DNA from: JAKPAM01 sp047601745
Lineage (GTDB): Bacteria > Pseudomonadota > Gammaproteobacteria > Burkholderiales > Burkholderiaceae_E
Assembly: GCA_047601745.1 (NCBI GenBank)
Contig: JASGIS010000001.1
Location: 6,200,001 to 6,264,000 of the forward strand
Direction of reading: 5' to 3'
DNA length: 64,000 bases
A model generated the notes under the pieces. The model ran no database searches and was not told the origin of the DNA. It saw only the letters and a program-made list of their open reading frames with translations. The translations under genes and the position numbers were made by a program. How positions within the stretch are numbered: the first letter of the stretch is position 1; every line of letters starts with the position of its first letter. Shown here in pieces: positions 19,266 through 28,852 of the stretch.

Positions 19266-20838
19266 CGCAGTCTCCGCGCTCGCTGCCCGGCACGCGGCGC
19301 GCCATCCACGCGGCCACCCGCTCGCGCTGCGCCGGTTCCAGGTGCAGGCCGAGCTTGGTGCGGCGCCACAACACGTCGTCGCCGCTGCGCGCCCATTCGC
19401 GCGACGCCAGGTACTCGAGTTCGGCCTCGTACAGGCCGGGGGCCACGGCCTCGCCCAGGCCGGCCGGATCGCGCGCGCGTCCGAGCGCGGCGTCGATCTG
19501 CGTGCCGTAGGCGTGGGCCATCCGGCGCACCATCGGCTCGGGCAGCCACGCGTACTGGGCGATCACCGCGCGCTCGAACGCCGCGAACGCCTCGTCGGGC
19601 CGGCGCACCGCCGTCGGCCCGAGCCGCGCGGCCAGGTCGCCGCCGGTCAGCGGCGCGCGATAAGTCCAGGCCGGCGCGCGGCGATCGAGGACCGGCGCCA
19701 GCATGCCGACCGCGTCCTCGGCCAGCTTGCGGTACGTGGTCAGCTTGCCGCCCCAGACCGTCAGCAGCGGCGCCGCGCCGTCGTCCAGTTCGAGCGCGTA
19801 GTCGCGCGTGACCGCCGACGGATCGCCGGACGCGTCGTCGAGCAGCGGCCGCACGCCCGAAAAACTCCAGACGACGTCCTGCGGACCGATGATCCGACGG
19901 AAGTAGCGGTTGCTCAGCTTGCACAGGTAGCGGACCTCGTCGTCGTCGATGCGCGCCGCGCCCGGATCGCCGTGCACCTCGATGTCGGTCGTACCGATCA
20001 GCGTGAACCGCTGTTCATAAGGGATCGCGAACACGATCCGCTGATCGGTGTTCTGGAAGATGTACGCCATCGGATGCTCGAACAGCCGCGGCACGACGAT
20101 GTGGCTGCCCTTGATCAGCCGCAGGCCGCGCTGGCCGGCCTGCCCGGCCTGCTCGCGCAGGAAGCCGGCCGCCCACGGTCCGGCGGCGTTGACCAGCGCG
20201 CGCGCGCGCAGCGCGTGCCGCTGGCCGTCCGGCCCGCGCAGCGTCGCCTGCCAGTGGGTGGCGCCGCGCGTCGCGCGCTCGCAGAACGTGCCGGTCAGGA
20301 TCCGCGCGCCGCGATCGGCGGCGTCGCGCGCGTTGAGCACGACGAGCCGCGCATCGTCGACCCAGCCGTCCGAATAAACGAAGCCCCGTGCGAAGCGCGG
20401 CTGCAGCGGCTCGCCGGCCGGATGCCGGTCCAGCCGGATCGTCGTCGAGCCCGGCAGCACTTCGCGTCGCGACAGATGGTCGTACAGGAACAGCCCGGCA
20501 CGGATCATCCAGGCCGGCCGCATCGACGGATCGTGCGGCATCACGAAGCGCAGCGGACGGATGATGTGCGGCGCGTTGCGCAGCAGCACCTCGCGCTCGG
20601 CCAGCGCCTTGCGCACCAGCGAGAACTCGTAGTGCTCCAGGTAGCGCAGGCCGCCGTGGATCAGCTTGGTCGCGGCCGACGACGTGTGGCTGGCCAGGTC
20701 GTCCTTCTCGCACAGCACGACGCGCAGCCCGCGTCCGACCGCGTCGCGGGCGATGCCCGCGCCGTTGACGCCGCCGCCGACGACCAACAGATCGCAGTCG
20801 TCATCGGGCGAATCGGCGAAATCGGGGGTGGCTTGCAC
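19255..20838 (-). CDS. glpD: Glycerol-3-phosphate dehydrogenase, FAD-dependent, aerobic
   Basis: Membrane-associated flavoenzyme that oxidises glycerol 3-phosphate to dihydroxyacetone phosphate and passes electrons to quinone; 527 residues. The FAD-binding fold begins with LLVVGGGVNGAGIARDAVGR and continues with the GlpD signature SSAATKLIHGGLRYLE. The domain ends at DASGDPSAVTRDY, and a C-terminal cap domain follows. The start codon is GTG, 14 codons before the FAD fold, without a strong ribosome-binding site. As first gene of the minus-strand operon it couples the glycerol importer with oxidation of the product of GlpK, encoded divergently. Confidence 0.95.
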
Positions 20839-20999
20839 GGTGGATTCGTTGCGTCAGCGTTCGAGCATTTAAGAACAAAAACGAAAGCAAAGCAATGCTG
20901 CTCTGCGCCATTATTTTCCTTATGCTTCCTTTCCATTCGTTTGCCGCGCCTTCGTTTACACTGGAGCCAGCCGGAACCAGACGAGGCTCGCATTCGGGC
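20839..20999. promoter_or_regulatory. Divergent glpD/glpR control region with TTCGTTT motifs
   Basis: Low-GC stretch between the divergent genes. TTCGTTT occurs on the minus strand at 20879-20885 and on the plus strand at 20936-20942 and 20951-20957; the latter two are 15 bp apart. Such repeats resemble the sites of DeoR-type GlpR repressors in pseudomonads. The sequence is directly seen; use by GlpR is inferred. Confidence 0.5.
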
Positions 21000-21764
21000 A
21001 TGCCGATCCATCCGAGACAAAAGAAACTGCTCGACGAGGTGCGCAGCCGCGGTACCGCCCTCGTCGACGAACTGGCGCGCCAGCTCGACGTCACGCCGCA
21101 GACGATCCGGCGCGACATCGGCCAGCTCGTCGACGCGGGGCTGCTCAGCCGCTTCCACGGCGGTGCGACGGTGCCGCAATCGACGACCGAGAACATCGCT
21201 TACCTGCAGCGCGTGTCGATCAACGCCCGCGGCAAACAGGCGATCGCCCGCGCGCTGGCCGCGCAGGTGCCCAACGGCAGCTCGCTGTTCATCAACATCG
21301 GCACGACGACCGAGGAGGTCGCCCGCGCGCTGCGGCATCACCGCGACCTGCGGGTCGTCACCAACAACCTGAACGTGGCCGCGATCCTGGCCGACAATGC
21401 CAGTTGCGAGGTCATCGTCGCCGGCGGCGTCGTGCGCTCGCGCGATCGCGGCATCGTCGGCGAATCGGCGGTCGACTTCATCCGGCAGTTCAAGGTCGAC
21501 ATCGGCCTGATCGGCATCTCGAGCATCGAGCTCGACGGTTCGCTGCGCGACTTCGACATCCGCGAGGTCAAGGTGGCCCAGGCGATCATCGCGCAATCGC
21601 GGGCGGTATGGCTGGCCGCCGACCAGAGCAAGTTCGGGCGGCGGGCGATGGTGCAACTGGCGACGCTGTCGCAGATCGACGCGCTGTTCACCGATGCCGA
21701 GCCGCCGGCCGTGCTGCGGCAGATGCTGGAGGAATCCGGCGGACGCTACGTGGTGGCCCACTAA
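21000..21764 (+). CDS. glpR: DeoR-family repressor of glycerol genes
   Basis: Transcriptional regulator of 254 residues. The N-terminal DeoR helix-turn-helix (HPRQKKLLDEV, then LARQLDVTPQTIRRDIGQL) recognises DNA, and the C-terminal sugar-phosphate-isomerase-like domain (INIGTTTEEVARAL, GIVGESAVDFIRQF) binds the effector, probably glycerol 3-phosphate. The start is the ATG with GAGG 13 bp upstream; a longer frame would add a hydrophobic leader unlike the family. It is divergent from glpD and 24 bp upstream of glpK, so it likely controls both operons through the TTCGTTT sites. Confidence 0.9.
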   Translation: MPIHPRQKKLLDEVRSRGTALVDELARQLDVTPQTIRRDIGQLVDAGLLSRFHGGATVPQSTTENIAYLQRVSINARGKQAIARALAAQVPNGSSLFINIGTTTEEVARALRHHRDLRVVTNNLNVAAILADNASCEVIVAGGVVRSRDRGIVGESAVDFIRQFKVDIGLIGISSIELDGSLRDFDIREVKVAQAIIAQSRAVWLAADQSKFGRRAMVQLATLSQIDALFTDAEPPAVLRQMLEESGGRYVVAH

Positions 21765-21788
21765 CGAGAGACGAGAGGAGACCCGCAA

Positions 21789-23276
21789 ATGCCGCTGCTT
21801 CTGGCGCTGGACCAAGGCACATCGAGTTCGCGCAGCATCGTCTTCGACGAGCACGGGCGGATCGTCGCGATGGCGCAGCGCGAATTCCGCCAGATCTACC
21901 CGTCGCCGGGCTGGGTCGAGCACGATCCGCGCGAGCTGTGGGACAGCCAGCGCGCCACCGTCGAGGAGGTGCTGGCGGCCGACGGCGTCGATGTCGCGGC
22001 GATCGCCAGCGTCGGCATCGCCAACCAGCGCGAGACCACGCTGCTGTGGAACCGCCACACCGGCGAACCGCTGTGCAACGCGATCGTCTGGCAGGACCGC
22101 CGCGCCGAGCCCACCTGCGAGGCGCTGCGCCGGGACGGACTCGGCCCGCTGTTCCAGCAACGCACGGGGCTGGTGATCGACGCGTATTTCTCGGGCACCA
22201 AGATCAAGTGGATGCTGGACAACGTGCCCGGCGCCCGGCGCCTGGCCGAGCGAGGCGACCTCGCGTTCGGCACCGTCGACAGTTGGCTGATCTGGCAGAT
22301 GACCGCGGGCCGCCTGCACGTGACCGACGTCAGCAACGCGTCGCGCACGCTGATCTACGACATCCGCAACGGCTGCTGGGATCCGGAGCTGATGCGACGG
22401 CTCGACATCCCCGAAGCGCTGTGCCTGCCGAGCGTCCATCCGTCGAGCCACGCGTACGGCCACACGGATCCGGCGGCGTTCGGCCATGCGCTGCCGATCG
22501 GCGGCATCGCCGGCGACCAGCAGGCGGCGCTGTTCGGCCAGGCCTGCTTCGAGGCCGGCATGGCGAAGAACACGTACGGCACCGGCTGCTTCATGCTGAT
22601 GCACACCGGCGAGCGCTGCCAGACCTCGTCGAACGGACTGGTGTCGACCGCGGCCGCGCAGATCGACGACCGCCGCCACTACGCGCTCGAAGGCAGCGTG
22701 TTCATCGGCGGCGCGGTCGTGCAGTGGCTGCGCGACGGACTCGGCGCGATCCAGAAATCGTCGGACATCGAGGCGCTGGCCGAGAGCGTGCCCGATTCGG
22801 GCGGCGTCGTGATGGTGCCGGCGTTCACTGGCCTGGGCGCGCCGTACTGGCGGCCGAAGGCCAAGGGCGCGGTGTTCGGCCTGACGCGCGGGACCGGCAT
22901 CGGCCACATCGCGCGCGCCGCGCTCGAATCGATCGCGTTCCAGAGCGCCGCGCTGCTCGACGCGATGCGGCGCGACGCGGTGACGCCGGTGACCGAGCTG
23001 CGCGTCGACGGCGGCGCCTGCTCGAACAACCTGCTGATGCAGTTCCAGGCCGATCTGCTGGGCGTGCCGGTCGTGCGTCCGCGCGTCACCGAAACGACGG
23101 CGCTGGGCGCGGCCTACCTGGCCGGCCTGCAATGCGGCGTGTTCGCGTCGCTCGAGCAGATCGCGTCGCACTGGCACGTCGACCGCACGTTCATCCCGAC
23201 GATGTCGCGCGACGAGGCGCAGGCGCGGATGGCCGCCTGGGAGCAGGCCGTTCACCGCACCGGCGACGAGCCCTGA
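21789..23276 (+). CDS. glpK: Glycerol kinase
   Basis: Phosphorylates glycerol to sn-glycerol 3-phosphate with ATP, trapping it in the cytoplasm; 495 residues, full length. FGGY-family landmarks are present: the N-terminal phosphate loop LALDQGTSSSRSIVFD, IANQRETTLLW, the substrate-site segment SGTKIKWMLDN, and the ATPase loop TYGTGCFMLM with AGDQQAALFGQ. AGGAG precedes the ATG. It lies directly after glpR, so importer, kinase and dehydrogenase are all encoded together. The E. coli residues bound by IIA-Glc at the C-terminal region are not obvious, as expected outside enterobacteria. Confidence 0.95.
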   Translation: MPLLLALDQGTSSSRSIVFDEHGRIVAMAQREFRQIYPSPGWVEHDPRELWDSQRATVEEVLAADGVDVAAIASVGIANQRETTLLWNRHTGEPLCNAIVWQDRRAEPTCEALRRDGLGPLFQQRTGLVIDAYFSGTKIKWMLDNVPGARRLAERGDLAFGTVDSWLIWQMTAGRLHVTDVSNASRTLIYDIRNGCWDPELMRRLDIPEALCLPSVHPSSHAYGHTDPAAFGHALPIGGIAGDQQAALFGQACFEAGMAKNTYGTGCFMLMHTGERCQTSSNGLVSTAAAQIDDRRHYALEGSVFIGGAVVQWLRDGLGAIQKSSDIEALAESVPDSGGVVMVPAFTGLGAPYWRPKAKGAVFGLTRGTGIGHIARAALESIAFQSAALLDAMRRDAVTPVTELRVDGGACSNNLLMQFQADLLGVPVVRPRVTETTALGAAYLAGLQCGVFASLEQIASHWHVDRTFIPTMSRDEAQARMAAWEQAVHRTGDEP

Positions 23277-23291
23277 TCGATCGCGATCGCG

Positions 23292-24098
23292 CTACCAGTC
23301 GATCGTCTGCGCGATCGCGTCCGCGCACTCGCGCATCAGCGGCAGGAACTCGACCATCTGGTCCGGGCGGGTGCGCGTGACCGGCGCGTGGACCGACAGC
23401 GCGGCCACGACGCGCGAGTCCTCGTCGCGCACCGGCACCGCGATGCAGCAGATGCCGGCCAGGTATTCCTCGTTCTCGGTCGCGTAGCCGCGCGTGCGCA
23501 CGTCGTCCAGCTCGCACAGCAGCTTGGCCGGATCGGTCAGCGTATGCACGGTGTGGCGCACCAGCGGCACCAGGCGGATCGCCCGCTCGCGGCTGCGCTT
23601 GGGCATCGCGCTGAGGAACAGCTTGCCACTGGCGCTGGCGTGCATCGGCACGCGCGAGCCGGCGCTCAGCATCGTGCGCAGCGGCCAGTCCGACTCGACG
23701 CGGTCCAGGTACAGCACCGAGCTGACATTCGGGATCGTCAGGTTGCACGACTCGCCGGTCTGCTCGACGAGTTCTTCGAGCAGCGCGCGACGTGCGACCC
23801 GCGACGGCGAGCGCATCAGCACCTCGCCGGCGACCGCCGTCAGGTCGCTCGCGCAGGTGTAGCGCTTGCTGCCGGGTTCGCGGCAGATCCAGCCGGCGTG
23901 TTCGAGCGTGGAAAGGATCCGGTAGACGGTGGGTTTGGGCAGGCCGACCTGGCGACAGATCTCGGCCAACTGCGGCGGCGTATCGTGCCGCGCGATCATG
24001 TCGACGATCCGGATCGCCCGCAGGATCGCCGACCCGGCAGGAATCGCTTCCGCGGCGTTCTCGCAGAACGCGCTTTCGCTCTCTATGGCTTCTAGCAT
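23292..24098 (-). CDS. IclR-family transcriptional regulator
   Basis: DNA-binding regulator of 268 residues. The winged helix-turn-helix is at about 22-85 (ILRAIRIVDMIARHD, PKPTVYRILSTLEHAGW), and the C-terminal IclR effector domain spans about 95-265 (MHASASGKLFLSAMP, ENEEYLAGICCIAVPV). Members bind small organic acids. It converges on glpK with only 15 bp between stops, in which GATCGCGATC forms a palindrome. It does not obviously belong to the glycerol circuit, and its target is unknown. The last residues are DAIAQTIDW. Confidence 0.88.
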   Translation of the reverse strand: MLEAIESESAFCENAAEAIPAGSAILRAIRIVDMIARHDTPPQLAEICRQVGLPKPTVYRILSTLEHAGWICREPGSKRYTCASDLTAVAGEVLMRSPSRVARRALLEELVEQTGESCNLTIPNVSSVLYLDRVESDWPLRTMLSAGSRVPMHASASGKLFLSAMPKRSRERAIRLVPLVRHTVHTLTDPAKLLCELDDVRTRGYATENEEYLAGICCIAVPVRDEDSRVVAALSVHAPVTRTRPDQMVEFLPLMRECADAIAQTIDW

Positions 24099-24384
24099 CT
24101 CGTTGTCTCCTCAACCGGCCGGTCTGGATCCCTGTCGGGAGTGCCGGCTCGGCCACATTCTTGCAGAAAATGGAACAGGCTGTCGCGTGTTCTTTACCGA
24201 TCCGCGGGTTTCGCCGGAGGAATCGGGTCCTGTCGAATGGGTCGGAGGAGCCGGCGGACCACCGTCGGCGCGTCGGCGTCCGCGGGCTGCCAGCCTGGAA
24301 TCAGGCGCGGTCGGCAAGCTTCGACCGGACGACGCCGGCGACGATGACCGCCAGCCGGAAGGCCGGCATCGACGCGAGCGGCAC
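24099..24384. promoter_or_regulatory. IclR upstream region with a short palindrome
   Basis: This 286-bp gap contains TTCT-TGC-AGAA (24158-24168) followed by AAATGGAACAG, about 60 bp upstream of the IclR-type gene on its strand. It could be an autoregulatory site. Nothing else is recognisable, and no terminator with a T-run is visible for the receptor gene that ends at the right side. Confidence 0.3.
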
Positions 24385-26901
24385 TCAGAACTTGTACTGG
24401 AGCCTGACCCAGGCGTTGCGCGGGTTGCCGTAGGTGTAGCCGTTGTAGCCGCCCAGGCCCGCGTAGTAGCGCTTGTCCGTCAGGTTCTCGATGTTGAGCG
24501 TGGCGCTCAGGTGCTCGTCGAACGCGTAGCGCGCCATCAAGCCGATGAGCGTCAGGCCAGCCTGGGTCGCCCGGCCCAGTCCCGAATACTCGTCATAGTG
24601 GATGTCGCTCTGGTAGCTCAGGCTGCCGCCGATCGTGAGCTTGTGCCATTGGCCGGGCAGCCGATAGGCGGTGGCGACGCGCAGAAGCCGCCGAGGGTAA
24701 GTGGGGTTGAGCGGATTGCCGTCGCCGTCGCGCTTGACGTGACGGGTGAAGCTCGCCATCACCTGCCAGCCGGCGACCGGTTCGCCGGAAACCGCGACCT
24801 CGTAGCCCTGGCTGCGCGCGCCCGACACGGCTCGATAGGGAATGCTGCCGTCGGGCAACGGACCCGCGCGGGCGTCCTCGACGGCGATGTTCTCCTCGCG
24901 GGTCCTGAACACGCCCAGGCTGGTGTTGAGCCTCCCGTCGAAATGCTCTCCCTTGATGCCGATCTCGTAGTTCTTTCCACGCCTCGGCGGCAGCAAGGCA
25001 TTGCCGGCGTCCCGGACGGTATTGGGCCTGAAGATGTCCGCGTAGCTGGCATATGTCGAGTACGTGTGGCTCAGGTCATACACGATGCCGGCATAAGGCG
25101 TAACGACACCGCGTTCCCTGGCCGGCTCGGAGGCCGTCGTGGTGCCGGCCGGCGCGCTGCGATTGGTCGAGGCGTCCTCGTACCAGGTCGCTCGCGCCCC
25201 CAGAATCACGGACAGCGGTCCCCACGGCTTCAAGCGCGTCGAGCCGTAGATCGCCTTCTCGGTCGTTGCCCCCGACAGCGTGTAGGACGCATAGGGAAAG
25301 CTCGCGGGCTTCGGGAAATCCTGCAGCCGATAGAAGTTCAACGGCCGCGTGTCGAAGTAACCCGATGACGCCATGTTGGTGTCGACGCGATAGTCGTAGC
25401 GGTTGTAGCTGACCCCGACCACGGCATCATGGACCCGCCCGAAGGCCTCGAAGGGCCCCTTGACGAAAGCGTCGAACGAACGATTCTTCGCGTCCGCCGG
25501 GTTGTCTCGTATATCGATCGTCGAGTCGCCCGACGCGTCGACCGGATAGTAGATGTTCAGATCGCCGGAAGTCCGCTTGCGCCGCGTCTTCAGGTAGCTC
25601 GCGTCGAGCCGCAACTGCCAGCCGTTGTCGAACCGGTGCGCCAGGCCCACGAATACCTTGTCGGCATACATGTCCCAATTGCTCCAGGGCGCGCTGGAAC
25701 TGAACGAACGCCGAAGGTCGGTACGCGAACCGTCGCTGAAGAACAGCGGGCTCTGGCCGAAATTGGCTCCGTCGATGGCGGTCTTCTGATGCTCGACTCC
25801 GACGGTCAATCGCGTGCTCGAGGCCAGGTCGGCCTCGACGATACCGTAGAGCACGTCCTCCGCCGTCTTCTTGGACTCGACGAAACTGTCGCCGGCGATG
25901 CGCGAGGCGACCCATCGCGCTCGCAGCGTTCGGGCCGCATTCAACGGGCCTCCGACGTCGATCGCCGCGTGATAGCGGTTCCACGAACCGACGCCAGCCG
26001 TCACCTGGCCGGAGAATCCGGAAGTCGGCCGCTTGCGGATCAGATTGATCACGCCGCCCGGATCGCCGACGCCATTGAGCAGACCGCCCGGGCCGCGAAC
26101 GATCTCGACGCGATCGTATAGCGCGGTACTGACCATGCTGTATTCGCCGGCCACGGAGTTGAAGGCGAGCGTCGGCACGCCGTCGACCATCTTGTTGAGT
26201 TCGAAGCCGCGCGACGTGAAGATTACGCGCTCGTCCAGCCTGTCGCTGACGACGCCCGGCGCCTGGCGCAGCACGTCGTCGAGCGTGGTCAGGTTCTGGT
26301 CTTCGATCTGCTGGCGCCCGATCACGCTGACGGACTGCGGAGTCTCGCGCAGCGACAGGTCCATGCGGGTCGAGGCGCTCGCCGAACGCGCCGCATAGGA
26401 GCCGCGACCCTCGGTGATCGCGCCGGCGTTCGCGTCGACCGTCGACGACACCAGTACCGCCGGCAGCGTCGCGCTGGCCTGCGGTGCCGAAACCGGGGTA
26501 CCTGCCCGCGCGGCCGCCACCGGGCGCAACACGTACCCGCCAGCCGTCTTCTCGGCGACATGACCGCTGCCGCGCAGCAGCATGCCGAACCCCTCGTCCA
26601 CGTCGTAGCTGCCTTGGATTCCCGGCGATTCGAGCCCCCGGATCTGGTTGGCGTCCAGCGCGATCGACACGCCGGACTGCTGCGCGAAGCGATTCAGCAC
26701 CTCGGCCAGCGGGCCTGCCGGCACGTCGTACCGAACGGCCGACACCGTCGCCTGGGCCCGCGCCTGCCCGGCCGCGCCCGGCGACAGCGCGGCCCCCATT
26801 ACCACGAGAACGGCAAGCGCCGACGGTGCGCGACGGGCCGGCGATCGCGGGACGAAGCCGACCGTACGAGCATCGGTCAGGACGAGTTCGGATACAGGCA
26901 T
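24385..26901 (-). CDS. TonB-dependent siderophore receptor with STN signalling domain
   Basis: Outer-membrane gated channel of 838 residues for a ferric siderophore. A signal peptide with an extended n-region ends near AQA (about residue 52). The STN domain (about 55-125, YDVPAGPLAEVLNRFAQQSG) marks transducers that signal to an anti-sigma factor. The plug follows (LSLRETPQSVSVIGRQQIED, PTLAFNSVAGEYSM, VEIVRGPGGLLNGVGDPGG). The 22-strand barrel ends with aromatic Phe (RLQYKF). It is the third gene after the FecI-like and FecR-like genes and should respond to its own ligand through them. The ferrichrome/pyoverdine-type family is clear; the ligand is unknown. Confidence 0.92.
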   Translation of the reverse strand: MPVSELVLTDARTVGFVPRSPARRAPSALAVLVVMGAALSPGAAGQARAQATVSAVRYDVPAGPLAEVLNRFAQQSGVSIALDANQIRGLESPGIQGSYDVDEGFGMLLRGSGHVAEKTAGGYVLRPVAAARAGTPVSAPQASATLPAVLVSSTVDANAGAITEGRGSYAARSASASTRMDLSLRETPQSVSVIGRQQIEDQNLTTLDDVLRQAPGVVSDRLDERVIFTSRGFELNKMVDGVPTLAFNSVAGEYSMVSTALYDRVEIVRGPGGLLNGVGDPGGVINLIRKRPTSGFSGQVTAGVGSWNRYHAAIDVGGPLNAARTLRARWVASRIAGDSFVESKKTAEDVLYGIVEADLASSTRLTVGVEHQKTAIDGANFGQSPLFFSDGSRTDLRRSFSSSAPWSNWDMYADKVFVGLAHRFDNGWQLRLDASYLKTRRKRTSGDLNIYYPVDASGDSTIDIRDNPADAKNRSFDAFVKGPFEAFGRVHDAVVGVSYNRYDYRVDTNMASSGYFDTRPLNFYRLQDFPKPASFPYASYTLSGATTEKAIYGSTRLKPWGPLSVILGARATWYEDASTNRSAPAGTTTASEPARERGVVTPYAGIVYDLSHTYSTYASYADIFRPNTVRDAGNALLPPRRGKNYEIGIKGEHFDGRLNTSLGVFRTREENIAVEDARAGPLPDGSIPYRAVSGARSQGYEVAVSGEPVAGWQVMASFTRHVKRDGDGNPLNPTYPRRLLRVATAYRLPGQWHKLTIGGSLSYQSDIHYDEYSGLGRATQAGLTLIGLMARYAFDEHLSATLNIENLTDKRYYAGLGGYNGYTYGNPRNAWVRLQYKF

Positions 26902-27017
26902 GGCGTGGAATTCCTCGATTCGTGGATCTCTCGACGTGCTTGACGAGCGAAGGACGAAAAGAGGAACTGCCGCGCGCGAGAATTTTCCGGCTCGCGCCGG
27001 CTCCCGAGCCGGCCGGA

Positions 27018-28058
27018 TCAGCGAGCGGATGCCGGCGGCGCGTCGACCAGTACGATCCAGGACGTGACGGTGCGGATGCGCAGAATGGGGAAACTGGTCC
27101 TCAGCAAGGCCAGCGCGCGGTCGGTATCGTCCAGCGGCAGCACGGCGCTGACGCGCAGGCCCTCGATCTGCGCCCGATCGTAATGGATGCTCCCGGGCCG
27201 GTGGCGAGCCAGTTCGTCCAGCACCTCGGCCAGCGGCCGGTCGTCGACCACGAATTGATGGTGCCGCCAGGCATCGGACAGGCCGCGCGCGTCGATGACC
27301 TGGGCCGGACCGACGGCATCGACGGTGATTCGCACGCGCTGGCCGGCTGCGATCTCGGCGGCCTCGCGGCTGCCGGCGATGCGCTGGGCGGCGGTCTGCA
27401 CCGCCACGCGCGACTCGATCATGCTGAGGACGGTCGCATCGGGCTGGCGGTCGACCACGAAGCGGGTGCCCAGCGCCCGGATGCTACCGTGCTCGGTCTC
27501 GACGACGAACGGACGCGTCGCGTCGCCGGCCACCTCCACCAGGATTTCGCCCTGCACGAGATCGATGGCCCGGCGGTGCGCGTCGTAGCGCAGATTGACG
27601 GCGCTGGCACTGTTCAGCGTGATGCGAGAGCCGTCCGCCAACGTGCGGGTTTCCCATTGGCCGGTGGTGGTACGAAGATCGGCCATCAGGTAGCTGGGCG
27701 GCCAGGCGCGCAGCGCCACCCAGGCCGGAACGGCCAGCAGCAAGGCGACGACGAGCGTCCTACCGATGCGTTTGATCCGCCGCCGCCGATCGCCTGCCAG
27801 GGCGGCCGCAAGCCCGGCCCGCGCCGGGCGGGCTCCGCCGGCCTCGCGCATGGCCTGCATCTGATCGACGAAACGCTCCATGTCGCGCGCGGCGGCGGCG
27901 TGACGCGGATCCTCGCGCTTCCAGGCGTCGAACGCCTCGCGCGCGCGAACGCGCTCGGCCTCGTCGTCATCGGACAACCGGACGATCCACTGCGCCGCCT
28001 GTTCGGCGAGCCGGTCATCACGGGCGTCCGGAGCCGGAACGGCGGCGGATCGGTTCAT
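27018..28058 (-). CDS. FecR-family anti-sigma/sensor protein
   Basis: Inner-membrane regulator of 346 residues that carries the signal from the receptor to the sigma factor. It has an N-terminal DUF4880 domain (AEQAAQWIVRLSDD, then AFDAWKREDPRHAAA), a membrane helix near 103-120 (TLVVALLLAVPAWVAL), and a periplasmic FecR domain (TRTLADGSRITLNSASAVNL, VEGEILVEV-type). A C-terminal secretin/TonB short N-like segment follows (FVVDDRPLAEVLDELARHRPG). The ATG lies 2 bp after the sigma-factor stop, so the two are coupled. It ends 116 bp before the receptor gene. The assignment is firm. Confidence 0.9.
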   Translation of the reverse strand: MNRSAAVPAPDARDDRLAEQAAQWIVRLSDDDEAERVRAREAFDAWKREDPRHAAAARDMERFVDQMQAMREAGGARPARAGLAAALAGDRRRRIKRIGRTLVVALLLAVPAWVALRAWPPSYLMADLRTTTGQWETRTLADGSRITLNSASAVNLRYDAHRRAIDLVQGEILVEVAGDATRPFVVETEHGSIRALGTRFVVDRQPDATVLSMIESRVAVQTAAQRIAGSREAAEIAAGQRVRITVDAVGPAQVIDARGLSDAWRHHQFVVDDRPLAEVLDELARHRPGSIHYDRAQIEGLRVSAVLPLDDTDRALALLRTSFPILRIRTVTSWIVLVDAPPASAR

Positions 28059-28060
28059 GA

Positions 28061-28600
28061 TCAGCCGCGGTGTTCGTCCAGCGCCGGGCAATGGACGCGG
28101 CAGTGCAACAGCGCCTGCACCAGGTACTTCTGCACCATGCGCTTGGAGACGCCCAGCTCGGCGGCGATGGCGGCCTGGGGCTGCTCGTCCAGATAGTGAC
28201 GCAGGAACGCCTCGCGCGCGCGAGGCGCGACGCCCCGCAGCGCCGTGCCGATCTGCTCCAGCGCCTGCACCGCCATCAGGATGTCGTCGGGCGAGGGGTA
28301 GCCGGGCTGGCTCTGCGCGAGCAGCGCCAGCTCCTGCAGGTAGGCCTGCTCGATCGCCTGCCGGCGCGAACGATCCACCAACAGGCGCTTGGCCGTGGTG
28401 CTCAGATACGCGCGCGGCTCCTGGATACCGAGCAGCGCGTCGCGCGAGGCGACGATGCGCAGGAACGTGTCGTGCGCGACGTCGGCGGCGTGGTGCGTGC
28501 AACCGAGCCTGCGACGCAGCCAGGCCAGGAGCCAGCCATGGTGGTCGGCATACAGGTCGCGGATGCGTTGCTGTTGAAGCGCGGGCTCGATGGCGGACAC
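28061..28600 (-). CDS. FecI-type ECF sigma factor (GTG start)
   Basis: Extracytoplasmic-function sigma factor of 179 residues for iron-uptake genes. Region 2 is RDLYADHHGWLLAWLRRRLG followed by DVAHDTFLRI; region 4 is ALRGVAPRAREAFLRHYLDEQ with helix-turn-helix AAIAAELGVSKRMVQKYL. The start is taken at GTG with GGAAG six bases upstream, which gives the usual length; an in-frame ATG 32 codons earlier lies beyond the likely Fur-controlled promoter. First of three co-directional genes (sigma, FecR-like, receptor), it forms the cell-surface signalling cascade known from fec in E. coli. Confidence 0.9.
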   Translation of the reverse strand: MSAIEPALQQQRIRDLYADHHGWLLAWLRRRLGCTHHAADVAHDTFLRIVASRDALLGIQEPRAYLSTTAKRLLVDRSRRQAIEQAYLQELALLAQSQPGYPSPDDILMAVQALEQIGTALRGVAPRAREAFLRHYLDEQPQAAIAAELGVSKRMVQKYLVQALLHCRVHCPALDEHRG

Positions 28601-28644
28601 GATGACTTCCAATGCCTGGCGGCCCAGCGGAAAGCCGTCGCGAA

Positions 28645-28663
28645 GCAAATGAGAATTATTCTT
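28645..28663. promoter_or_regulatory. Fur box upstream of the ECF sigma gene
   Basis: GCAAATGAGAATTATTCTT agrees at 13 of 19 positions with the Fur consensus GATAATGATAATCATTATC and has the symmetric core AGAATTATTCT. It lies 45 bp upstream of the sigma-factor GTG in an AT-rich island within GC-rich DNA, so iron repression of the cascade is expected. The MFS gene lies divergently on the other side. Confidence 0.8.
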
Positions 28664-28852
28664 TTCATGATATCGGATCCGTTCCGATCGCGGCAAACCC
28701 CGTCCTCTGCTTCAAGACCGGCGCGCCCGGTGCCGGTCCGATCGATGCCGGATCGCATCACGATGCCCACACGCCCCCATGACCTCCGAGGTCATCGCGC
28801 GCGGCGCGGGCCCGATCGACAATCGGGCTCGCCACGACCCACGGAGCCCATG

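Noticed and set aside
28070..28849. N-terminal extension of the MFS carrier to 773 residues
   Set aside because: It runs antisense through the FecI-like gene and the Fur box; the carrier fold begins at about 28970 and has GGAG before 28853.
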